Assembly (NCBI RefSeq): GCF_002260525.1
Contig: NZ_MRYI01000002.1
Coordinates: 496,001 to 560,000 of the forward strand
Direction of reading: 5' to 3'
Length of the DNA: 64,000 bases
Source: Hahella sp. CCB-MM4
GTDB lineage: Bacteria; Pseudomonadota; Gammaproteobacteria; Pseudomonadales; Oleiphilaceae
The position numbers were made by a program, and so were the translations under genes. Positions 25,441 to 34,947 of this stretch are shown here, in pieces (the first letter of the stretch is position 1; each line of letters starts with the position of its first letter). The notes below the pieces were generated by a model. That model saw nothing but the letters and a program-made list of their open reading frames with translations, made no database searches and had not been told where the DNA came from.

Positions 25441-26742
25441 ATGAGCATACCTAAAATTGTCGTCGTCGGAGGCGGCGCTGGAGGACTGGAATTAGCCACC
25501 CGTCTGGGAAGTAAGCTAGGAAAAAAGGCGAAAGCCGAAATACATCTGGTGGATACCAACCCGACTCACCTCTGGAAACCATTGTTGCATGAGGTGGCCA
25601 CGGGTTCCCTTGATTCCGGAATTGATGAAGTCAGTTACCGGGCTCATGCCTATTACCACCATTTCAATTTCCATTTGGGCAGCATGAGTAACCTGAATCA
25701 AACGGACCGGATTATTACACTGGCTCCCACGATGGATGGAGAAGGACGGCAGGTTCAACCGGAACGCACCCTGAAATATGATTACCTTGTACTGGCCGTA
25801 GGAAGTAAAACCAACGATTTCGGAACACCGGGAGCAGCAGAGTACTGCGCTTTTCTCGATAGCCGGAAACAGGCAGACCGCTTCCATCGACAGCTTCTGG
25901 ATACCTACCTCAGACTCAGTAACGATGCAGAGGAAGGCAAACCTGTGGTGCTGAAAATCGGTATCGTGGGCGCAGGTGCCACCGGCGTTGAGCTGGCCGC
26001 AGAACTTCACAATACCACCGCCTTGCTACGTGCCTATGGGCTCAAACTGGGAGCGGACAATCTGCAGGTGACCATTATTGAAGCGGGTCCTCGCGTGTTG
26101 CCAGCGCTGCCGGAGCGAATCTCCAATTCTGTTGTGGAAGAACTGGGTAAGCTGAACATTTCGATCCGTACCAATACCAAGGTCACCCGAGTCACCGATA
26201 AAGGATTTGAAACAGCGGATGGCGAACTGATTGAAGCCGACACCCGGGTGTGGGCGGCAGGCGTAAAGGCTCCGGAGTTTCTCGGGACGATAGAAGGACT
26301 GGCCACTACTCGGAACAATCAGGTCGAAGTTAAACCCACTCTGCAATCAACCTCAGATGATCGCATATTTGCTATCGGTGATTGCGCCAGCTGTCCGCAG
26401 CCGGATGGTTCACGGGTTCCACCACGGGCCCAGTCTGCGCATCAGATGGCAAGCCATGTGTACAAGAATCTGTTAAACCTGTTCAACCAGCAACCATTGA
26501 AAGGGTATATCTACAAAGATCATGGTTCTCTGGTGTCTCTCAGCCGCTATTCAACGGTTGGCAACCTAATGGGTAATCTCACCGGCAAATCGATGATGAT
26601 TGAAGGTAAAGTGGCGAGAGTGGTTTATATATCACTATATCGATTGCACCAGATTGCCCTGCACGGCTACATCCGGACCCTGCTGATCATGTTTTCAGCC
26701 AGGATTAATCGGATTATCCGCCCCCGTCTGAAGCTTCACTAG
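25441..26742 (+). CDS. Type II NADH:quinone oxidoreductase (NDH-2)
   Basis: The 433-residue flavoprotein has an N-terminal FAD-binding motif ([17 protein letters not shown]), a second nucleotide motif for NADH ([16 protein letters not shown]), and the FAD motif AIGDCA. A C-terminal amphipathic region follows that docks NDH-2 on the membrane. It passes electrons from NADH to quinone without pumping protons. The frame is open from a TTG at 25420, but ATG 25441 starts directly before the Rossmann strand. The GGAGG upstream is 14 bases away, farther than usual. Confidence 0.92.
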   Translation: MSIPKIVVVGGGAGGLELATRLGSKLGKKAKAEIHLVDTNPTHLWKPLLHEVATGSLDSGIDEVSYRAHAYYHHFNFHLGSMSNLNQTDRIITLAPTMDGEGRQVQPERTLKYDYLVLAVGSKTNDFGTPGAAEYCAFLDSRKQADRFHRQLLDTYLRLSNDAEEGKPVVLKIGIVGAGATGVELAAELHNTTALLRAYGLKLGADNLQVTIIEAGPRVLPALPERISNSVVEELGKLNISIRTNTKVTRVTDKGFETADGELIEADTRVWAAGVKAPEFLGTIEGLATTRNNQVEVKPTLQSTSDDRIFAIGDCASCPQPDGSRVPPRAQSAHQMASHVYKNLLNLFNQQPLKGYIYKDHGSLVSLSRYSTVGNLMGNLTGKSMMIEGKVARVVYISLYRLHQIALHGYIRTLLIMFSARINRIIRPRLKLH

Positions 26743-26810
26743 GGCTGAAATCGTCAGCTGTCAGGTATAGACAGCAATTCGATATGAAAATCGTCCTGGA
26801 CAGATAAACA

Positions 26811-26835
26811 AAAGCCCCGAATTTCGGGGCTTTTT
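26811..26835 (+). terminator. Intrinsic terminator of the NDH-2 gene
   Basis: Arms AAAGCCCCG (26811-26819) and CGGGGCTTT (26825-26833) around a 5-base loop, ending in a T run. The stem is also flanked by A on the left, so it may serve the convergent gene too. Confidence 0.88.
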
Positions 26836-26899
26836 CTATTCGATTTCCCGTCCTGAAAAGCGTTGATCCTGATTTCAGAACAAGACAAAACGGCTTACA

Positions 26900-27799
26900 T
26901 TATTTGCGTCTGAATAACTTGGCAATCCCGTAGAACCCGGCCACGATTACGAACCAGAACTTCTTCAACAGCAACAGCCCTGCCGCCAGCAGTCCGGTTT
27001 TGGCGAGTACTTTACCGGCAACCAGAGCTCCGATGCCGTAGGCGGCCACTTTATCGACATCCGGATTGAATTCGTCATAGCGATATCCGGGGTCAAAATG
27101 TGCCACCTGCATCACTGAATCCAGGCTACCTTCGATCTCCTGCAGCTGGCTCATGTCCGCAATAAAGTTCAGCGACAGAACGCCTTTGCGCCCCAGGACC
27201 CGAAGGTTGTAGTTGAGAGTATGGTCTGGATCGTTACCGAATTTCAGCTCCTTGGCCCAGTGAAGTTTATGCTGAGTAGCATCGTAATAAGGCTTGGCTG
27301 CCCAACCGACCAGCTCAATCGTCTCATAGCCCTGCTGTGTGCGGTATTCACTAGCTTCACGAGTATCTGCCTGCATGTCCTCCAGCAGATCATCATAATC
27401 AATATCCCTGGCATCGGAGTCGTCGACATAACCTTCTTCAGAGTACTCAATCAGAACCCCCCATGCCCCTGCATCCAGCGGCGAGTACTGGGCAGGAAAA
27501 ATCATCCCCAAGTGAGTGTCATCAGGCGGATTACCCCAGGCTTCCACCAGGACACGCTCGGCGTCTTCAGGCGACAGATAGTAATACTCATCACCCAGGT
27601 TCAATGAAGCAACCTTATTGGGAAGGGTCACTGTGCCTGTCTGCTTATTAAGACTCGAAACAAATTCTGTAGCCCAGGCATAGTACTCGGCTTCTTCCTG
27701 GCTCATTTCCCCAGAGGATGGCTCATCAGCAAAAACCTGCAGGGTGATCACTGACAACAGGATAGACAGAAGAAGGGTGAAAAAACGATGCATTCGCAT
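26900..27799 (-). CDS. DUF2167 membrane-anchored protein
   Basis: The 299-residue protein has a signal peptide (through Val-Phe-Ala), a soluble DUF2167 domain (MSQEEAEYYAW near the start, LPNKVASLNLGDEYYYLSPE, ELVGWAAKPYYD, HWAKELKFG) and a C-terminal hydrophobic anchor followed by a positive tail (Arg-Arg-Lys). It should sit in the inner membrane with its main domain in the periplasm. The function is unknown. It is convergent with the NDH-2 gene. Confidence 0.9.
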   Translation of the reverse strand: MRMHRFFTLLLSILLSVITLQVFADEPSSGEMSQEEAEYYAWATEFVSSLNKQTGTVTLPNKVASLNLGDEYYYLSPEDAERVLVEAWGNPPDDTHLGMIFPAQYSPLDAGAWGVLIEYSEEGYVDDSDARDIDYDDLLEDMQADTREASEYRTQQGYETIELVGWAAKPYYDATQHKLHWAKELKFGNDPDHTLNYNLRVLGRKGVLSLNFIADMSQLQEIEGSLDSVMQVAHFDPGYRYDEFNPDVDKVAAYGIGALVAGKVLAKTGLLAAGLLLLKKFWFVIVAGFYGIAKLFRRK

Positions 27800-27924
27800 A
27801 CTCCTTTAAATACAAATTTCCCTTGATCAGACCCCGATGATCCAGGGATTCTGACGGGTGAATCGCGAAGTATACCAGCATTAACAAATTTTCATGTTAA
27901 AAAATGACAAATCATCATTCAGTA

Positions 27925-30804
27925 TCAAACCAATGGTCTTTCGTTTCCCAGATCCGGTTCTCCAAGATGTTTGAAAATCATCCTTCGCGCATCAACACGC
28001 AGCTTTGACGCAGCATTCCAGTCACTTCCTTCCGGATTTATGGGAGGATACAGGCAAACTTGAATATCTCCTTTGTGGGGATAGAAGTCCTCGGCCCTCA
28101 TAATGGATCGGGTACCTCGAATGACCAAAGGAACAACACATACTCCGGCTTCAGCCGCAGCGACGAAGGCTCCCATGTGAAAGGGGAGTAACCCTGGCAT
28201 ACGGGTAAATGTTCCTTCAGGGAAGTAAACCAATGTCAGGCCCCGCTGCAGGGTTCTGATCGTCTTTCTGGCATCGGCAATTCCCTTTTGCTTATCAAAG
28301 CGTTCGACGAATTCCGTCTCCAGACGATTTAGAAACACTCGAGGAAAAAACTGGCGTTTTAACTCCCCTTTAGCGACAAATCCAAACTGGATCGGTAACG
28401 CCGCTGCCACCACTAAACCATCCAGGTAGCTGGAATGATTTGCCACAACGACACAAGGCTTGTCGACCGGCAGATTTTCAAGCCCCTCAACCGAAAGCCG
28501 CCATCCAGCCATTCTGAGAAATATTCCCGCCATCCGATGCCCAAAAGCTCTTGCCCTGTGCGGATGTCGGATGAGCGCTATCATCGTCCAGACAAATGGT
28601 GCCAGCCCCCAAAACAGACATTTTACATAGAAGGCATAGCTGTCTTTTCTTATCCTCCGGTTCAGGCGCTGGATCGCAGGCCGCCACGCCGACATAGCCA
28701 TCCGCAGTATTTGCCACACCACCGGTTTTGGCTTTCCCCCCAACTGATCATGCTCGTATAACTCCCGCATACCGGATCGTCGGATCTTGCCACTTGATGT
28801 TTTCAATACAGAATGCGGAGGCACCAGCAATACATCGTCAGGCGGCATTCCTATAAGATCTGAAGCTATTCTGATAATGGCTTCGCGCAATGAAACCAGG
28901 GCATCACTCTCCTGCTCCCGGGTTTCCGCCACGATCACCAGTTTCTCCGTACCTGATTGCTGATGGGATGATCCAAATACCGCGACACACCCCTTGCGAA
29001 TCCCGTTCAGATTGCCAACAGCTTCCTCTACTTCATGGGGATATATATTTCGCCCGCCACGGATCACGATGTCTTTTACCCGTCCGGTCAAGTACAGGTC
29101 ACCTTGAGCGACATAGGCTAAATCCCCTGAACAAAGCCATTCCCCCTGGTAGAGCTGTTTTGTTGCCTCTGGATTGCGGTAATAGCCACGGGTTGCCGAC
29201 GGCCCCATGAACTCCAGGTGTCCCTGATGACGGTCAGGGAGCTCTTTGCCGTGATCATCCACAATTCGCACCTGATACCCCGGCAAGGGATGTCCACAGG
29301 TCACAAATGACAGCTGGTGTGCATCATTCTCGGTCGCCGGAACAGCCACTCCGCGAGAGGTAAATGCCGCCCTTTGAATATGGTCAATCACCGGCAATCG
29401 ACCCAGAGGCGGAATTGTCAGATCCACTCCAACTTCTGCCAGACCATACACTGGAGCCAAAGCATCCGGCCTCAGTCCGAACGGGCCAAATTTTGCGGCA
29501 AAGAGCTCCAAGGTTTTTGGGCTCACCGCCTCAGCCCCATTGAACAGAATGCGGATACTGCTGAGGTCCAGACCTTCCAGGTCCTGATCAGGAATCTTGT
29601 TCAGACACAGTTCAAACGAAAAATTCGGCCCACCGGAAATCGTGCCCCGATGTCGAGATATGGCCCATAGCCATCGGGCAGGATGAGCCAAAAACGCTAA
29701 CGGCGACATTAAGACCAGGGGCATGGCGTGATACAAGCTATTCAACCATGCACCGATCAGTCCCATATCATGATACAAAGGCAACCAACTGACGAAGGTG
29801 TCAGTAGAATCCACCCGGGCAGCTTCCCCCATGGCTCGGATGTTGGCCAATAAATCATTATGAGTCAGTATCACGCCTTTAGGTTGCCCGGTACTACCGG
29901 ATGTGTATTGCAGGAAGGCAATATCATCTTTACTAACCGGCATGGCATAAGGTTTAAACTCACCCTCCTTCAATTCCTTTGGCGACATAATCAGGTCAAG
30001 AGACTCCACCTGGGCTTTCATCAGGCCGGCAAGCCTCCCCACTTCAGGTAACGTAATCAGAATACGAGTCTGTGCATTGGAAAGGATCTTAGTGTGCCGC
30101 CTGAGATGATCCTCCAGCTGAAATAGATTGGCCGGCGGATATATTGGTACCGGAACCGCTCCCGCCATCAGGATACCGATAAAACTGAACAGGTAGTCTT
30201 TTCCTGTGGGCAACATAATCGCTACGGTATCACCAGGCTGTATATCCGCATGTTGCAGCCCCCCCGCCACACATTGACCACCGGAATACAGATCTTCATA
30301 GGTCATAATTTCCGGCTCATTCCCCTCACCATAAAGATACAAATGAGGTCGGGCAGCATGCCGCTCTCGATGCCAGGTGAGGACTTCTATCAGGGTGTCT
30401 GCCATATCAGGAACATCATCCACAACCTCTGACATTGCATAGGCCCCAGACTTTCTAGCAGTATACCTACCCTCGGGCTGATATGGTGATTGCAGAGCCT
30501 CCCGCACCATTCGAAGTAAATCCTGCGGAGTTTCAGCTTCACTCAGAGCTTTCTCAGGAAGACTTATCGCAAAGACTTGCTCAAGCCGTTGTATCAGTTC
30601 GGCCCGCGACAGGCTATCCAGACCGAGATCTCGATCGAGCTGGCTGTCCAGACGAACCTTTAAGGAGTGTTTTCTCTCGGGGTGTGACTCATCCAGCAAT
30701 TGGCGAATGGTGAGCAAAACCAGTTCTGACGCATCCCCCGACAATGGCGGATTCTTCGCCATTCCAGAGCTGTCATGATCGTTGCCGGATGCTTCGTCAT
30801 TCAT
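27925..30804 (-). CDS. Carrier protein - fatty acyl-AMP ligase - PlsC acyltransferase fusion
   Basis: From ATG 30804 the protein has about 959 residues and three parts. An acyl-carrier domain (about 20-95) has phosphopantetheine Ser in GLDSLS. An AMP-ligase (about 115-690) has FLQYTSGSTGQPKG and a FAAL-like SWLPLYHDMGLIG. A PlsC-type acyltransferase (about 760-955) has NHSSYLDG and FPEGTFTR. This suggests activation of a fatty acid, loading on the carrier, and transfer to a hydroxyl or lysophospholipid acceptor at the membrane. The frame extends to a GTG at 30894, but the extra 30 residues look uncoded and would remove the gap from the divergent radical SAM gene. Confidence 0.85.
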   Translation of the reverse strand: MNDEASGNDHDSSGMAKNPPLSGDASELVLLTIRQLLDESHPERKHSLKVRLDSQLDRDLGLDSLSRAELIQRLEQVFAISLPEKALSEAETPQDLLRMVREALQSPYQPEGRYTARKSGAYAMSEVVDDVPDMADTLIEVLTWHRERHAARPHLYLYGEGNEPEIMTYEDLYSGGQCVAGGLQHADIQPGDTVAIMLPTGKDYLFSFIGILMAGAVPVPIYPPANLFQLEDHLRRHTKILSNAQTRILITLPEVGRLAGLMKAQVESLDLIMSPKELKEGEFKPYAMPVSKDDIAFLQYTSGSTGQPKGVILTHNDLLANIRAMGEAARVDSTDTFVSWLPLYHDMGLIGAWLNSLYHAMPLVLMSPLAFLAHPARWLWAISRHRGTISGGPNFSFELCLNKIPDQDLEGLDLSSIRILFNGAEAVSPKTLELFAAKFGPFGLRPDALAPVYGLAEVGVDLTIPPLGRLPVIDHIQRAAFTSRGVAVPATENDAHQLSFVTCGHPLPGYQVRIVDDHGKELPDRHQGHLEFMGPSATRGYYRNPEATKQLYQGEWLCSGDLAYVAQGDLYLTGRVKDIVIRGGRNIYPHEVEEAVGNLNGIRKGCVAVFGSSHQQSGTEKLVIVAETREQESDALVSLREAIIRIASDLIGMPPDDVLLVPPHSVLKTSSGKIRRSGMRELYEHDQLGGKPKPVVWQILRMAMSAWRPAIQRLNRRIRKDSYAFYVKCLFWGLAPFVWTMIALIRHPHRARAFGHRMAGIFLRMAGWRLSVEGLENLPVDKPCVVVANHSSYLDGLVVAAALPIQFGFVAKGELKRQFFPRVFLNRLETEFVERFDKQKGIADARKTIRTLQRGLTLVYFPEGTFTRMPGLLPFHMGAFVAAAEAGVCVVPLVIRGTRSIMRAEDFYPHKGDIQVCLYPPINPEGSDWNAASKLRVDARRMIFKHLGEPDLGNERPLV

Positions 30805-30908
30805 AGCTATCCACCCGTGGGACGCTAAACATTTACAGGCAAAAGTGGCAATATATAGCATAGCACTGACGCCTATCGCTCGCTCTTCTTTCACAACGGA
30901 ATGGATGT

Positions 30909-31697
30909 ATGCCGGACAAGATCCAGATTGAAATCACCACCAGATGCAACTTCGATTGCTTCTACTGCGCCGGCAGACATATGCCCCAGAAAGATATGCC
31001 GTTGGATCTTGCATATAGCATTATCGACAAGCATGTCCGTCCGGGTATGGAAGTTAATCTTCAGGGCGAGGGGGAACCAGTCCTGGCCAAACACTTCTGG
31101 TCGATCGTGCAGAGAGTGCATGAAAAAGGCGGGTTGCCTTATATCATCACCAATGCAGGTTATACGATCACGCCCCAGATGGCGGAAAACTTCATTCAAT
31201 ACTTCAATAAAGTTCACGTATCTCTTGATACCACTGATCCCGAACGTGCCGAAAAAACCGGCCGACACAATATCCATCGTGTAATGGACAATATCCTGAA
31301 ATTCGGCGATCTGTTGGGAAAAGAAAATGTCGGTATCGTTATTGTCAGTATTGGCCGGAAGGATATCGAGAGTGTCATCAATTTTGCTACCCGCAACGGA
31401 ATCAAAAACGTGTCCGCCCAGTCGCTGCAAACCAAAGACGACTACATGATCAAATACAAACTTGACTACAAGGAGGACTACCACCTGAAATGTCCCTACC
31501 TTGAGCGGGACATTATGCGTTACTTCAATGTGGAGGGAATTGAATTACCGTGCTGTTTTATCAAAGATACCACTCAGTATGTCTCTGCCCAGAAACTCAG
31601 GGAACAGATGCACAAAGGCATAGTGCCTCAGAGCTGTAAAGGCTGCCGTTTTATCCGCAATCAGGAAACCAAGAAAGTTATCGTACGCACTTCCTGA
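30909..31697 (+). CDS. Radical SAM/SPASM-like protein
   Basis: The 262-residue protein begins with a radical SAM cluster motif (Cys13-x3-Cys17-x2-Cys20) and ends with a Cys-rich region (Cys-Pro-Tyr, Pro-Cys-Cys-Phe, and Cys-Lys-Gly-Cys-Arg-Phe) that probably binds a second iron-sulfur cluster, as in SPASM or twitch proteins. It should perform a radical reaction with S-adenosylmethionine; the substrate is unknown. It is short for a SPASM peptide modifier and I see no precursor peptide next to it. It is divergent from the carrier/ligase/acyltransferase gene, leaving about 100 bases for shared promoters. Confidence 0.85.
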   Translation: MPDKIQIEITTRCNFDCFYCAGRHMPQKDMPLDLAYSIIDKHVRPGMEVNLQGEGEPVLAKHFWSIVQRVHEKGGLPYIITNAGYTITPQMAENFIQYFNKVHVSLDTTDPERAEKTGRHNIHRVMDNILKFGDLLGKENVGIVIVSIGRKDIESVINFATRNGIKNVSAQSLQTKDDYMIKYKLDYKEDYHLKCPYLERDIMRYFNVEGIELPCCFIKDTTQYVSAQKLREQMHKGIVPQSCKGCRFIRNQETKKVIVRTS

Positions 31698-31978
31698 ATC
31701 CACCTTAATACCGGCCATTACCATTCAACCTCAAGCCTCAGATATTCACCCAGCCGACTATCCTATATTGACAATAAAATGTTGATCTGTCATAAATCCG
31801 CGCTGATGGACTAACGCCCCTCTTACACGGAAATTGTTAGTAGCGAACTGACTCGCTAACCCACATCTCCCCAATAAAAATACAAGCTATCACCAATATC
31901 TCAATCAGTGCGTGTTACAAACGCCCTGGAATGATTTGGCTTGTGCATAACAATTCTTCATCAAAAAGGAGTATGAAG

Positions 31979-32713
31979 TTGAAGACACTCAACAGGATAT
32001 TTACCCTTGGCTTATTGACCTCCGCGACACTTGTTCATGGCCAGCCCATAACAGAAGACCCAATAACAGCCACTATCAATACTGGCGATAGTGAAATGGT
32101 GATCAACTCCCAATATGACAACTTGGGGGCTTTCGAATTTTCCAAAACCATCGCCGGAAATCATGCGGAAATCACCAACGCCAGAATCTTTGACAATGCT
32201 TATTTCGAGGCAGCTTCCGGCTCAAAGATTGAAACTGTCTACGCTAACGAAAATTCAGACATTAAGGTTGCGGCCGGTTCGGAAATCAAGGCGGTATTGG
32301 CGGGAGATAATTCAACCACTACCGTACAAACAGGTAGCAACGTCACCACCATTTCCGGCTATAAACAATCAACGATTGACGTCTTTGGCGGAGACATTTC
32401 CTGGCTCCAGCTTTATGGTCAGTCCTCTGCCAATCTCTTCTATGCAGACGACCTGAGCTGGCTGGTTCTCAACGATGACTCGCAGGTCAACATCTATGGC
32501 AAGGAATTCAACTATTCCGACGGACACCTCTCAGGAGTCTGGGAAAATGGTGAAAGTTTTTCTTTCTGGGCTGTAGAGAATGTACTGTTACCCGACTCTG
32601 CGATGCCTGAAGGCATCAACTTCCATTATGTAAGTGAACCGGCATCTTTAGCATTGCTAACAGTGGGAATTCTATTGCTACGCAGGAATAGGCGCGGAAA
32701 GCTGTGTTCTTGA
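31979..32713 (+). CDS. Exported 19-residue-repeat protein with PEP-CTERM-like tail (copy 1)
   Basis: From TTG 31979 the protein has 244 residues: a signal peptide (cleavage near Val-His-Gly), six 19-residue repeats (DNA 32162-32503) and a C-terminal tail of Ser-Glu-Pro-Ala-Ser, a hydrophobic helix and Arg-Arg-Asn-Arg-Arg. This tail is the PEP-CTERM sorting pattern, recognised by an exosortase in species with exopolysaccharide. The repeats (form Gly-x-x-Ile ... Asp-x-Ser ... Val) suggest a beta-solenoid. GGAG is one base from ATG 31973 but seven bases from TTG 31979, and the paralogue at 34166 also starts with TTG after GGAG. No function is known. Confidence 0.8.
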   Translation: MKTLNRIFTLGLLTSATLVHGQPITEDPITATINTGDSEMVINSQYDNLGAFEFSKTIAGNHAEITNARIFDNAYFEAASGSKIETVYANENSDIKVAAGSEIKAVLAGDNSTTTVQTGSNVTTISGYKQSTIDVFGGDISWLQLYGQSSANLFYADDLSWLVLNDDSQVNIYGKEFNYSDGHLSGVWENGESFSFWAVENVLLPDSAMPEGINFHYVSEPASLALLTVGILLLRRNRRGKLCS

Positions 32714-32730
32714 TTATGTATTGAAAATAA

Positions 32731-32759
32731 GGGACTGGGGATAATTCCCAGTCCCTTTT
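32731..32759 (+). terminator. Intrinsic terminator after repeat protein copy 1
   Basis: Perfect 9-base arms GGGACTGGG and CCCAGTCCC around a 7-base loop, followed by four T. Confidence 0.85.
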
Positions 32760-32833
32760 CTTAAGCCATATTATTGAGCCTAAACTCGGTACAGATCTAC
32801 GCGATAAGTTACGTTACGATCTAGAGGTACTAA

Positions 32834-33388
32834 TTAACCACTGACCTCAATTCGTCGAAACATCACGTCTGTCCGCAGCACATACTTAACACCACTCTCA
32901 ACCGGCGCTCCTTGATGCATCAGCAAATGAGGGAATACCAACGCCATTCCCTTTTCCGGTTTGATCTTCTCCCAACGGAAATCAATCTCTCCGCCTTCAT
33001 AGTCATCATTGAGATAAATCAGAAACGAAAGCTGACTGGTTTCATCCTCATTCCGGCAATAGAATCCGTCTTTATGCCATTTAAAATATTGACCTGGGGT
33101 ATAACGGTAAAAGCGGAGCCTTTCGTTAAAGCCAAGCAGGGACCATTCCTCCAGGTCACTCAGGCAAGGTTCTGCTTTTTCAAATAGTCTTTGAGCAAGC
33201 CCCTCATCATCAAGAATTACACGGTCATTGTTCCGTATGGCTTTGAAGATTTGCTGCCCGTTTGCGGTTTGAATGGCCGCCTCTTCGTATCCTACGCGAT
33301 TGCTCAGCCCGATGTAGTAGTCACACTCTTCTACTGCCAGGAATTCCTTTATTGCAAAGATTCCAGCACCGTAACTTATTTTTTCCAT
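32834..33388 (-). CDS. 2OG-Fe(II) oxygenase (prolyl-hydroxylase type)
   Basis: The 184-residue protein has the iron-binding triad of the family: His and Asp in Trp-His-Lys-Asp-Gly-Phe, then His in LLMHQGAPV, and a downstream Arg (Val-Leu-Arg-Thr-Asp) for 2-oxoglutarate. FLIYLNDDYEGGEIDF is typical of P4Hc/DUF6445-like prolyl hydroxylase folds. It should hydroxylate a protein or small molecule with oxygen and 2-oxoglutarate. The gene lies between the two repeat-protein paralogues on the opposite strand. A role in modifying them is possible but unproven. Confidence 0.88.
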   Translation of the reverse strand: MEKISYGAGIFAIKEFLAVEECDYYIGLSNRVGYEEAAIQTANGQQIFKAIRNNDRVILDDEGLAQRLFEKAEPCLSDLEEWSLLGFNERLRFYRYTPGQYFKWHKDGFYCRNEDETSQLSFLIYLNDDYEGGEIDFRWEKIKPEKGMALVFPHLLMHQGAPVESGVKYVLRTDVMFRRIEVSG

Positions 33389-33581
33389 TGTTCTGGATTT
33401 TCCACAGGTTCTGCTTACTCTTTTCTCCAGTGGTCAAAAAGAGTAAGAAATAGATCTGATACCTTTCCCAACGTTCATGACAGAACTTTGCATATCCTGG
33501 TATAAAAATAGGTGAAAAGTCTATTCAAGAAATGACACTTGTTTGCCTCCGCCCTACGTCTGTCAGGCTTCAAGTGCTCAG

Positions 33582-33914
33582 CTATACAGGATCTTCCACA
33601 TCGCCGGCATCATCACCCGCACCAAGCGAGCTTCCAGCTAACGCGATATTAAGGGCAATGGTCTTAGCTTCAGCGTAGTTCATTACCTTACCACCGGGTT
33701 GGGGAAAGGCTTTTTCGTAATCTTCCTTGCTGCAATAGAGCGCTAATGCATAGGGAATGAATTGGTCAGAAAGCTCTAGAGAGGCAATCGCCTGCTTTAC
33801 TTCTGCTCCGCTAAATCCCTTCTGTTTCCCATGGCGCTTTCTCAGCTCAGGGCCTAATACGCCGATGTATTTTCGGATGGCTTCCTTTCTTTTTACTTTA
33901 TCTACGATATTCAT
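33582..33914 (-). CDS. Small conserved protein of unknown function
   Basis: This 110-residue soluble protein is mostly helical, with a basic N-terminal half (Lys-Arg-Lys-Glu-Ala-Ile-Arg-Lys-Tyr) and a segment Tyr-Ala-Leu-Ala-Leu-Tyr-Cys-Ser-Lys-Glu-Asp-Tyr. It recalls DUF6559-type proteins, but I am not certain. The tail is acidic and Gly-rich. AAGG lies six bases before ATG 33914. It lies between the oxygenase and repeat protein copy 2. Confidence 0.65.
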   Translation of the reverse strand: MNIVDKVKRKEAIRKYIGVLGPELRKRHGKQKGFSGAEVKQAIASLELSDQFIPYALALYCSKEDYEKAFPQPGGKVMNYAEAKTIALNIALAGSSLGAGDDAGDVEDPV

Positions 33915-34165
33915 TGATTACCTTGTCCAGCTGTCCCCAATTCACACGTCAATGTCTAGGTCGGCCCGCTATTTCTCGTTGTCTCGAGCTCAAATCCTTC
34001 CCAAAACGACAGATATTGTCTTTTTAAATCATACAATTAGTAAGCATTGAATTTGTTCCTCTGCATGACAAAGCAGACTTAATGAAATCTATAAAACCAA
34101 GGAAATAGATTCGATGCTTCTTGCAGAACATCAACACCGATCGACAGCATTAATAGGAGCGCCAT

Positions 34166-34942
34166 TTGAAATCACAATTACGCCTTATTCTCTCATACTT
34201 AGCAATTGTTTCATCCATGGCTCACGGAACCATGCTGGATTCCGTAATAGTTTCAGGGAACGATACTATAATAATTGATAATCGCGTTTCACCTGTCACC
34301 GCTATGGATTCGTCCACGATCATAGCTACCAACGGCGCAAAAATAGGACGTGCAGAAAGTTACGACACCTCTTCAATATACGCTAATGCAGGCTCTGATA
34401 TAGCAGGGCTCTATGGACACAACAATACCGCAATATCTACAAAACAAGGCTCCGACGTATCCTGGATTTATGGGTACGATAATACTTCTTTATCAATCGA
34501 ATCCGGCTCTGATGTAAGCTACATTTATGGATATGACAGTACTTCTATATCAGTCGAGTCCGGTTCTGAAGTAAGTTATATTTATGCGTTCGATGATTCG
34601 ACTGTTAGAGTTTTTGGAGGCGATATTTCTTATCTGGATATGTCTGACCACTCTACTGTCGATATATTTTACGTCGACGACCTTAGCTGGCTTACGGTGG
34701 GTGATAACTCTCAAGTTAATATTTATGGACGGGAATTTGAATATTCACGAGGACATCTCTCTGGCGTTTGGGAAAACGGAGAAAGCTTTTCATTTTGGGC
34801 TCTTAAAAGCTTAGGGGTGGTTGAGCATTCACTACCAGAAGGTATCGTCTTCCACTACGTAGATGAACCCACAGCTATGGCAGTCCTAGCCGCCGGTCTA
34901 CTCTTCCTGTTCCAAATCAATCGTAAGAAACGGCTCATCTAG
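34166..34942 (+). CDS. Exported 19-residue-repeat protein with PEP-CTERM-like tail (copy 2)
   Basis: The 258-residue protein has a short signal peptide and seven tandem 19-residue repeats at residues 57-189 (best copies 95-113 and 114-132, form Gly-Ser-Asp-Val-Ser-x-Ile-Tyr-Gly-Tyr-Asp). A segment shared with copy 1 follows (HLSGVWENGESFSFWA), then a tail of Val-Asp-Glu-Pro-Thr, a hydrophobic helix and Arg-Lys-Lys-Arg. It is a clear paralogue of 31979-32713. The start is TTG at 34166 with GGAG about seven bases before. A regular solenoid surface protein anchored or sorted by an exosortase is likely, although its sorting motif (DEP rather than PEP) is off consensus. Confidence 0.8.
   Translation: MKSQLRLILSYLAIVSSMAHGTMLDSVIVSGNDTIIIDNRVSPVTAMDSSTIIATNGAKIGRAESYDTSSIYANAGSDIAGLYGHNNTAISTKQGSDVSWIYGYDNTSLSIESGSDVSYIYGYDSTSISVESGSEVSYIYAFDDSTVRVFGGDISYLDMSDHSTVDIFYVDDLSWLTVGDNSQVNIYGREFEYSRGHLSGVWENGESFSFWALKSLGVVEHSLPEGIVFHYVDEPTAMAVLAAGLLFLFQINRKKRLI
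34334..34732 (+). repeat. Seven tandem 57-bp coding repeats
   Basis: The repeats encode 19-residue units in copy 2 of the exported protein. Units two to five are the closest; outer units are diverged. An equivalent array of six units lies at 32162-32503 in copy 1. Confidence 0.8.
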
Positions 34943-34947
34943 AATCA

